This document shows positions 56,701-64,000 of a stretch of 64,000 nt of DNA, piece by piece. The stretch is from Bemisia tabaci (taxonomy: Eukaryota > Arthropoda > Insecta > Hemiptera > Aleyrodidae). Under the pieces are notes generated by a model. It had not been told where the DNA came from. It worked only from the letters and a program-made list of their open reading frames with translations, and did no database searches. The stretch covers positions 65,281,660-65,345,659 of the forward strand of contig NC_092793.1 of assembly GCF_918797505.1 (NCBI RefSeq), in the 5' to 3' direction. The position numbers were made by a program, and so were the translations under genes. Within the stretch, counting starts at the first letter, position 1. Each line of letters starts with the position of its first letter.

Positions 56701-57265
56701 GACGTAACGTGTGACGGACGCCCCTCCCTCTCGTAAGACCCCTAAAAATGTGGATAATTAATGAATTCAGCAGCTCGTACTGAAAAAAAAACTCCAGTCG
56801 TGGAAACTGAACTTACGGGCTTTGAAGACATACCGTTCTCGTTCCGGGCTCAGAAGCTGAAAGTTCCGGGCGTGCGTAGCATCCGGAGCAGTCAAATCTA
56901 CAGCTCCAGTACTTGAAACTTTCGGCCTCTGAGCCCGGAACGAACGGTGAGCGGTATGTCTAAATAGCCCTTAACTTTTTTTTTTCAGTGCGCTGCTCGA
57001 ACCGGCGACCCGGCGCGATCGCCTGGCGACTAGCGAAAGATTGCGCGAACTTTCTCGATATTTTGTGTGTTTTCCCCCTCAATAGAGAGGGTTACGTAAC
57101 GCTGGCGCTGCCCCCTCCCCTCCTTATAACGCAGCGTAACGCAGGCTCATACCTTGTCCCGCTCATTGAGCATTACGTAATTTACGGAGCCTCCCGAAGT
57201 CCAGCGGAGCCTTCGAGGAGGAAAAGGAGAGACATCTGGCACTTTGTCCTTGGAAGGGGACAAAT
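53727..57265. other. Mostly no supported gene; GC-rich patches near 55 kb and 57 kb
   Basis: AT-rich to 54.9 kb, with a T-run near 54830. Around 54930-55190 the sequence is GC- and C-rich with TCAGTG at 54992 and TCAGTA at 55152, which may be a promoter, but no exon follows that I can support. Near 56840-56970 an inverted pair (GTTCCGGGCTCAGAAGC... and its inverse CTGAGCCCGGAACG) marks another small foldback. Confidence 0.4.
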
Positions 57266-57874
57266 CGTCGCCCCTCTGACGTAAGGGCGTATCTCGATTT
57301 CCACGTGAATATGTAACTCCATGCTTTCCAGGGGACCGATTATTGAAATTGATAGACAAAGCTATAGACATAGAAGACAAAAGAGATATGGAGAGATCCT
57401 ACTGGTGGAAGCAGGTGGTTGCAATGGACAAAGGAGGTAGGTAATAGACTAACGAACGGCAATCCACGAGGGACCCGAAAGTTAGTCGATCATTTTTTCC
57501 CTCAGTCTATTGGAACCACTCGTTTCAACCAATAGGATAGCTCCATACTCCCCATGTTTTCTTTTTTTCCCCTTGTTTTTTACCACTTCAAGTAGCCCAC
57601 AAGGGCTGATCATGCGCTTTTTATTCCCGGCCCCCTCCGTCCCCACTGAACAACCAGTTCCAGGCAACCATTGTTCGAGACCATCAAACTCGGGTCGCCT
57701 GGCCGGGAATCGAACCCGGGGCCTCCTGATCATAGAGCTAGCGCTAACGCTAACAACCACTGCACCATAGAGGGCCGACAAGCCAATTGTCTATAGCTTC
57801 GTCTATAAATTTCAATAATCGGGCCGCAGGGCTCATGTCTAATCGAGATACGCCCTTACGTCAGAGGAGCGACG
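57266..57874. mobile_element. MITE-B type element, 609 bp, containing a SINE
   Basis: The ends are CGTCGCCCCTCTGACGTAAG and, reversed, CGTCGCTCCTCTGACGTAAG. They are flanked by AAAT on both sides (57262-57265 and 57875-57878). Inner arms CCGATTATTGAAATTGATAG (57337 on) and TTTCAATAATCGG (to 57824) also pair. Further in, ATCCTACTGGTGGAAGCAGG pairs with a segment near 57510-57540. The right arm is broken by a SINE. Confidence 0.8.
57563..57774 (-). mobile_element. tRNA-derived SINE, copy 2
   Basis: On the minus strand the head reads CCCTCTATGGTGCAGTGG (box A TGGTGCAGTGG, 57767-57757). The perfect box B GGTTCGATTCC lies at 57716-57706. The body shared with 21687-21870 (GTTTGATGGTCTC, GGTTGCCTGGAACTGGTTG) and the A-rich tail follow. 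The acceptor-stem ends do not pair, so this is a SINE head and not a tRNA gene. The intact boxes suggest it could once, or still, be transcribed by Pol III. Confidence 0.8.
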
Positions 57875-58135
57875 AAATATGACGCAACACTCGTGTCCTC
57901 AGCGTGCAACGTATTTTGTGGAATGTGTCCTTCTGCAATATCCGAGCGAGGACTTGATGAGCGGAAAATTTCGCGACGCGAGGGTCCTCGCGCTAAGGAG
58001 ACGGAGCGAGCGGAGCCGGGAGCCCGAAACGAATCGCGATCCACGTCTTGGCACTCTCGAGCCGCCGCCGCCCCGCGCGCGCCGCGTCGCCGCAGCGTAA
58101 AAAAGCACGAGGAAGCTTGAAAATTGGACGTATTT

Positions 58136-58248
58136 CTGTCAGACGGAACTATGTGCATTATGACGTGAGCCCTGTTATGCATATTGTCTCATGGGTATCA
58201 GGGCTCATGTCTCAATGCACATAGTTCCGTTTGATAGAAATACCTCCA
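58136..58248. mobile_element. MITE-E copy 3, 113 bp
   Basis: GGACGTATTTCTGTCAGACG at the left and its inverse at the right. The core AGGGCTCATGTC is shared. The centre is shorter than in copies 1 and 2. Confidence 0.8.
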
Positions 58249-58505
58249 TTTTATCGGACGCGGTCCTATAGCGGCAAGAGCAGCAGGGATCGCACGACCG
58301 GCGACCGGCCTGTGCCTTGGTCTCAACTTGGAAAGCGGCGAGCTCTATCGCCGATCGCGGCTCTCTCGAGTGGAAAGGCGAAAGCGATTGAGTCCGTTTA
58401 TCGTTGAACCGCGAGCTTCTCAAGATGGCTCGCATGGCAGGGCTCACGACGCGATTGATATGTTGGGTTTGGAGATGGAGCGGTCGCGTTAAGCTCGGGC
58501 CGAGT

Positions 58506-58513
58506 TATAAATA
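58506..58513 (+). promoter_or_regulatory. TATA-box match in GC-rich context
   Basis: TATAAATA stands alone in strongly GC-rich sequence, where chance occurrence is low. A start would be expected near 58536. No initiator or coding exon directly downstream is convincing. Confidence 0.3.
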
Positions 58514-59110
58514 GTGTGTCATGCCGTGGAAGTGTGCATCGGCGCTACCACCCCGAGAGCGGCGCTGCGATTGGGCCGCCGGGCGCGGCTTCGAGGACGA
58601 ATCGTTAAGGTCGGATCACCTCTGCCACTCTGCCAATGCTCGGATCTACGGACGTCGCGTCGACGCGGGGGCGAGAGGGGAGCCTGGGTGACTCGCTCGA
58701 AAATGACCTTTTCTTTGAACTCCCCTCCGCCTCCGGCCCTCGCGCCGCGCGCGGCGCTCTCGCCCGCTCGATGCTGATTCAGCCGCGGTGCTTTACCGGT
58801 GCCCACGGTGCCCTTGTGCGAGGGGCGAGAATCGAGGAGGTCACCGGATTAACCGATGGATCTATCTGTCGGTGTCGGGCTCACTCCTCACTCCGCGCTC
58901 CTATCTTCAATACGTCCATGTTTTTTTTCTTCTCTTTCCTTTTTTTTTGAACTTATTCCTCGTCTTCCCCTCGTCTCGGACTCGGTTCAGAAGTGGTCCC
59001 CTCTCCTCGGCGCACTTCAAGTCTTCACTCCCGGTCCCCTTGCGCGCTGTTGCCTTTTTGCGCATTTCCGCCTCTCTTTAAGTCATCATTCCTGCACCCG
59101 GCACCTCTAA

Positions 59111-59363
59111 CCGGGTGTCAACAAGTCTGGCAATAGCACTGATTTTCTAAGGGCGGTCCGGAAGTGACGAAAAAGTGTGGAAATTCCGCAAAAACGTCCG
59201 GAATATTTTTAAATTTTTTGTCATTTTTGTGGCAGTTTCAGATTTCGTCAAATGGAGGTACTGAAAAAGTACGGAATTTTTCTGTTGGAGGAGGTACTGA
59301 ATTTCTTGAGAATGTACTGAAAAAGTACTTATTTTTGACCAGCCTGTTTTAGTAGACACCCTG
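59111..59363. mobile_element. Inverted-repeat element (family G), copy 2
   Basis: The left end is CCGGGTGTCAACAAG and the right end, reversed, is CAGGGTGTCTACTAAAACAG. It shares TCGTCAAATGGAGGTACTG and AATTTTTCTGTT with 34870-35170. Confidence 0.65.
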
Positions 59364-60346
59364 TCTAATCCAAAGACAGAGCCAGTCTCACATTCTGTAA
59401 TATAACAGCAATGGGGGAGCAATGCGGGAAAAGTATAATATTCAAGAGACTCCATCATGTGCACTTTGCATTAATTCCATACGACAAAGTTACAGGGTAG
59501 AAGGGCGATGAAAGTGGTCTGCTCAGTCATCTGGTAACCTCGAATCGAGCCAAATTCCACGGTCCAAGCCAGCGCGCCTTCATTCCATCACTCATGCAAC
59601 ACGCACATCCATCGAGTTCGAATAGTCGCATCCAGGCGCTGACATCTATGTTGTTGCGTCCTTGCAGCTTCAGTCTTTAACTGTTCAAGCGTGGTTCCTT
59701 CCATTTCCGTACCTGATAGCTTAGGCGCACTCATTATAAAATGTAGGGTGTTTCTTTGATCTTTTAAATTTGATGTAAAGGCGTCAAAATATTTTTTGCA
59801 CACCATTATAAAAACCTTAGTGGTGAATCAAATAAATCCAGGGCATTTGGATGCTGTTTAGTTATCTTAATATGTGACGCTCGAGTTTTCTCGATTCACA
59901 TTCTTTTTCAATCACACACCCAGGAATCCTGGAGCCTTTAAACCGTTAATTTCCAAAATACGTGTTCATCATATCTAGATGGTCTAATGACGACTGGTAC
60001 TGTATGTTGATAATACTATGACCATCCATGCAGTAAATTTAGCAGCCGCTCTCTGCAGCGATCACTTTATTTTCATGTTCGTGCATTTTGATTTGACATT
60101 TTGTAAAATTTACCGCCGCTCTTCCGTGAGTGATGAATCCAAACAGACCAAGAACAATTACGTTTCAAATTTGACACCGCGTCTAAATCATGAAGTTTAC
60201 CTTTCGAAAGAAATTCAAAGGGATATCAATTTCAGGGGTGTTGAAAATTCTCCGGAGCGAATACCAGTTGCAAAGCCTCGAAATTTCCTCACTCCGCGAA
60301 AACGTGAAAAGCACACGTCGAGCGAAAAAATGCAAAAAAAAAAAAA

Positions 60347-60690
60347 CAGCGCCTCTCCCGTGGTGCTTTTCATCGCGATTCGTTCGAAAAAAAGGGGGTG
60401 AAAAAATCGGATGGAAAAATTCATCGCGAGCAGTGAGATTTTCTCACGCGACGCGCGAGTCGGGCCTGGCGTCACGCGTCGGAGCTCCTCCTGCATCCCT
60501 CGTAAAATTATTTTAAAAATCAGCGCCTCTCCCGTGGTTTTTTTCATCGCAATTCGTTCGAAAAAACCGGGGGTGAGAAAATTCGATGGAAAAATTCATC
60601 GCGAGCAGTGAGATTCTCTCACGCGACGCGCGAGTCGGGCCTGGCGCCACGCGTTGCGGAGCTCCTCCTGCATCCCTCGTAAAATTGTTC
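60347..60690. repeat. Tandem duplication, 174-bp unit, two copies
   Basis: CAGCGCCTCTCCCGTGGT at 60347 and 60521 each starts a copy. The copies share TTCGTTCGAAAAAA, GGATGGAAAAATTCATCGCG or CGATGGAAAAATTCATCGCG, ACGCGACGCGCGAGTCGGG and AGCTCCTCCTGCATCCCTCG, and differ at few positions. The duplication is recent and lies about 0.7-1 kb upstream of the candidate first exon at 61394. Confidence 0.85.
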
Positions 60691-61393
60691 GAGCATCGCT
60701 TTCCCGGAATCTTGGCGATTCTCGGAGCGAGCGCTGGCCGTCCGGAAGTGGTTCCTCACCCTTCCAGACGCGAACTATTTGGCGAGAAAGGGAGCGACGT
60801 CGTTGTCGGGCGTTTGGCAACAGAGTATGATCGGTTCATCGCGCACGTGTCCTTGGCTGTAAGGCAGTACGTTGGAACTGTTTTCGTGCGGCCGCGAGCC
60901 GCGAGCCTCGACTCCCGGTGTCTGGCCGGAGCGGCAAGCGCCAAGCGATTCAGTCGCTTTGGCGAGTTGGTCGCGGCATCGCGTGGGATCACGGTGCGCC
61001 CGCTTCGGATCCGAACTGCAAATGTGTTAGTGCGCCCTCACCTTGTTATCATCGCTTAGTGGATCATCATCTTCAATTCCTGTGTTTTGATTTTTTTACT
61101 CCCGTAGGTTGAGTGTCTCGTTGTATATTTTCCCGTGTTCGTGATCGATGTGCGCTGGTCCCAGCGCAGGACTCGCACCGGACCTAGAAATTTTGTTTGC
61201 TCTTCTCTTTCTTTCCCCGCGGTGTGTTCGAGTCTGCACAGACCATCTGTCCGCGGTCGGTTTTGAGTTGTAGTGTTTGGATACCCCGTGCCGAACTTAC
61301 TGCCGAAGAAGGCGCGGTCAGTGACCCTCACGATTGGAGAGTGTTTTGGTTTCATGTGTTTTCAGCTTATCTCCTGTCATTTTACTCGCGGGG

Positions 61394-61416
61394 ATGATTT
61401 TGATGGAGGATTTGAG
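61394..61416 (+). CDS. Candidate first coding exon (MILMEDLR...)
   Basis: ATG at 61394 opens seven codons and two bases before the strong donor TTGAG|GTAAGG. The preceding kilobase is GC-rich and leader-like. A short start exon after a CpG island is a common animal gene layout. The peptide is too short to recognise and downstream exons are not visible in this window. Confidence 0.3.
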
Positions 61417-62800
61417 GTAAGGTTTCCTGATTAAAACCTGCCAGTGGGCTTTTTTCCCCTCCCCCGCTTCCTCTCCTGTTCGTTCGGGGTCTCAACATGA
61501 TTTTCTTGCTGAAAAACAAGGAAGAAAATAGATGCACTGGGGTGTAAGGGTGTCTATTTATGATTGTGATTGTTTTGTTGTCTACACATGTGTACCTTCA
61601 TCAGCGATGCATTTCGTATTGATACATAGAAACGCAACGATTTCTGAGCGTTCCGCCAGAAATTTTCTTCATAATTACCCTCTGAAATTACCTTTCTACA
61701 TGTAGACCATTTTTACGGATTTGTAAAGTTTTGCAAGATTGTTACTTGCTTCGCTAACAAAAACATTCTGATACGTAGCTCAGTTGAAACGATTGAATGG
61801 ATTCCTTGCGTGATAAAAAAAAAAAAGTCGCCATCAAATTGCGTTTTTTACTGTGTCCTTATCGCTGTTTGATACTAGGCAAGTAGGTATGTGCGAGAAC
61901 AATGGCTTCAGTAGGTTGGTGACGTAATCGTAGCCCAATCGTGACGAATGATTGGAGCCGTGTGAACTAGAATAGTAAAGTTAGGGTCACGTGGTTTCGT
62001 GTTAAATTTTCCCTCATCCATACTTTCTATAAGCGCCAGATCCGGGATTCTGGTCTTGAGTTTGTTACCTCATCTTGTCTGCAGGCTTATTTTTATCAAC
62101 TGTTATCTCAATCGGAGCTCAGTTATTCCTACTCAGGTTTATTGATTGAAGCCAAGAAGGGGAGAGGGAAGGGGGAGAGAATGAGAACTTTGACTGCTCG
62201 TCTCAGCTCTCGATAATACTGGCATGACGACATGCACATTCTAACTTTCGTGCTCTAGTGCCTCATTTTCACCTGCATCAATTAGTGAATCACAACCGGA
62301 TATTCCCATCCCATCCCTCTATTCCAGACCATGCCTCAATCAAATTCTTACTCAAGGTGTCGATACATCACGAAATGATTAAAAAAAATGATCCTGTGTA
62401 TGGACAGCTAAAGCTAAAGTATTTATCCCTAGGCCTAGAAGGAAAACTGGGAGAAAGAACAGAAAACTTGATGGCTCGATGAAGTATTGAAAAATAGCGC
62501 CCCCTAGCAAACAGACCACTAAAAAAATCCATTTCCCATATTATCAAAACACGGACACCTACATCACCACAAAGTAATTTTTAGCGTTGACTGTTTGTCT
62601 AGTTCCCGTGCGTGTCGCACTCATTATGAGAAGAATGAGAGTGCACTGATTGGCTCCGCTGCGTGAGCCGATTCTGGGAATGATGATTTACCTGAAAAAG
62701 ATAAAGGACGCTAAATAATGGGGGTAGGTTACTTCCTGGAGTAGGAAATTTGTGACTGCACCGTTGTCACCTCTGTTAAGTAAAGGCTAATTATTGCATA
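61417..62800. other. Possible first intron of the gene starting at 61394; no exon found
   Basis: AT-rich and T-rich sequence after the donor. A 74-codon frame at 62258-62482 has a plausible peptide tail (GLEGKLGERTENLMAR) but a non-ATG start and no clear splice borders. Confidence 0.35.
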
Positions 62801-62892
62801 TACTCGTAACAACTTCACACCTGTTAACAATACTTGTAACAACTGAGTCACCTGTTAACAATACTTGTAACAACATGGTCACCTGCTAACAA
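62801..62892. repeat. Short tandem repeat, three units of about 31 bp
   Basis: Units start TACTCGTAACAAC, TACTTGTAACAAC and TACTTGTAACAAC at 62801, 62831 and 62862. Each ends CACCTG(T/C)TAACAA. Confidence 0.85.
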
Positions 62893-63219
62893 TGAGACTA
62901 AAATTAAACATAGGTGAACAGCAGCACAAAAAATTGATTTAAACCATGACGATGAAATTGGCAACAACGTTGTAAAGGAACGCGTCTCGTGGAGGAAGTG
63001 AAGAATATCACCCCGAAATGCGCCATTAGTAGGTGCCTGGCAATCGCTATATTAGTCTATTGTCCCAGGTGAATACTGAATAAGGTAGCATTTTCCTCCT
63101 TTCATTATCAGCGCTCGGAACAGAAGAAGCGTGGAGGAGACTCCTTTGGTGTAGAAGAGTGCCTGAATCGCGAAGGGTCGCACCCCGTGTTGCCTTGACA
63201 CCACCAGCCTTCTCGTGGC

Positions 63220-63700
63220 CAGGGACGAGTTCTATAGGACGCCGTTCTGTTGTGAGCGGGTGATTGCAGCGCATTCTCGCGTAGGATCCTAGTCAACTCA
63301 GAGGATCCTCCCCCCCGAACCTCGACTCATCCATCGCCCGCTCCAAAAGTGAGGTTAAGCCGGAGATTGAAAAATAACACATAAGGCGGCTGAATTCTTG
63401 AAAAATGAGTATATTTTTGGCGTTTTTCGACCCCTTTCGACAAGGAAGGGCCCGCCGCATGCAGTAATACGGTGAAAAATTCGATTTTTTGCAGTTATAC
63501 GCGATCCTACGGATTTTAATGAAGTCCAACAACTGATAACAGCAGTGAGTTGCGAGGATCCTACGCGAGAATGCAGCACTAGTACCTGCTCACGAATTTT
63601 TACATTGACTCTTACGGGAGTCCAGGGTCCTATAGAACTGGTCCCTGTCGTGGCTGACCACGATTGCGACCCTTCTAAAGAAGGCCACCAGTTCAATCGA
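63220..63700. mobile_element. Inverted-repeat (foldback) element
   Basis: The left arm carries GGCCAGGGACGAGTTCTATA and ATTCTCGCGTAGGATCCTAG. The right arm has the inverses, GGATCCTACGCGAGAATGCA near 63556 and TCCTATAGAACTGGTCCCTG near 63629. The arms are about 80-120 bp and moderately diverged, and the outer ends are not sharply defined. A 113-codon frame lies across it but shows no recognised domain. Confidence 0.6.
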
Positions 63701-64000
63701 GCCGTTCATTCACGAAAGGCCCAGAGCGAAGCGGTGAATACTCATCAGCCTTGAAGATCATGATGGCTTGGGGGGGGGGGGGGGGGGGCAAGGTTCAAGA
63801 GTTATTCGCGCATGCGCCCTTTCACAAATGAACGGTTCAATTGTGGACTTTCTACACCGGGCCATGCACTTGCACGGGGTGTTGGTGAGCTCGAGTCACT
63901 ATTAGGGTTGTTAGGAATTGGCGTAGCACCCTTTGTTTCCCTGTCTTTTTCAATGAGATGTAATCATGGTAAACAAAAGGTAAATAAAAAACACTGCACC
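63701..64000. other. No supported gene; 18-base G-run
   Basis: Holds the longest G-run of the window (63771-63788). Nothing else is recognised before the right edge. Confidence 0.5.

Larger units (their letters stand above)
57875..61390. other. GC-rich, CpG-rich domain with promoter-like features
   Basis: Except for a MITE-E and a family G element, this 3.5-kb stretch is GC-rich and full of CpG. Several overlapping frames of 100-157 codons are open on both strands, which I attribute to composition. It ends just before the candidate first exon at 61394 and may be its upstream regulatory region and leader. TCAGTG at 61319 is initiator-like. Confidence 0.4.

Noticed and set aside
57690..57776. 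tRNA-like sequence with perfect box B on the minus strand
   Set aside because: The acceptor stem does not pair, no valid anticodon arm could be drawn, and the downstream body is shared with another copy at 21.7 kb. It is a SINE head and not a tRNA gene.
60586..61059. 157-codon + strand frame
   Set aside because: It begins inside the second copy of a tandem duplication, lies in CpG-rich sequence, and shows no domain. Composition explains it.
1..64000. CRISPR arrays, rRNA genes, bacterial-style operons or integrated virus genes
   Set aside because: No regularly spaced short repeats with unique spacers, no rRNA-like stretches, and no recognisable viral or bacterial protein frames were seen.

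Overview
The window looks like animal nuclear DNA, most likely from an arthropod. It is AT-rich, gene-poor and intron-bearing. Short coding exons have GT/AG borders, there are CpG-rich promoter-like islands, one exon encodes a THAP zinc-finger domain, and there is a very dense load of small inverted-repeat transposons plus a tRNA-derived SINE. The repeat style reminds me of hemipteran (whitefly-like) genomes, but that is an inference from memory and the sequence does not prove it. I see no operons, ribosome binding sites, CRISPR arrays, rRNA or intact tRNA genes.

Genes. (1) The left edge holds the 5' end of a minus-strand gene: 401 open codons from a start near 1203 running off the window, with a leader and CpG-rich promoter-like region at 1204-1880. 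The protein is a charged, probably nuclear protein that I do not recognise. (2) A probable coding exon lies at 13306-13676 (+) with a good donor. (3) The clearest gene is a THAP-domain protein on the + strand: CpG-rich promoter near 18640-18890, leader to 19750, coding exon 19751-20280, probable last exon 20971-21004, polyadenylation signal at 21415. (4) At 61394-61416 (+) a short ATG-to-donor exon follows several kb of GC-rich, promoter-like sequence and may begin a gene that continues to the right. Weaker minus-strand candidates lie at 25084-25551, 44569-44871 and 45202-45362, and a + strand one at 40303-40617.

Mobile DNA dominates the rest. Elements with readable target-site duplications (TSDs) include hAT-like elements with 8-bp TSDs (7054-9336, 15932-16655, 26047-26211, 43868-44032, 45541-45940, 46556-46988, 51264-51425, and 52841-53718 with an imperfect one). 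There is a pogo/Tigger-like element flanked by TA (32118-32671) and a seven-copy family of about 253 bp with 4-bp TSDs (here MITE-A). Other families are MITE-B, MITE-E, a SINE in two copies, and two long, nearly perfect foldbacks (39654-40159 and 42971-43685). Several are nested: MITE-A in MITE-B, MITE-E in MITE-A, SINE in MITE-B, and an element in a repeat whose empty counterpart is also present.

No new multi-gene system is visible. The most interesting material is transposon biology: a roughly 70/80-bp minisatellite carried by two unrelated DNA transposons, two MITE subfamilies with the same core but different ends, hairpins long enough to make dsRNA, and an excess of G/C homopolymers, many of them inside repeats.
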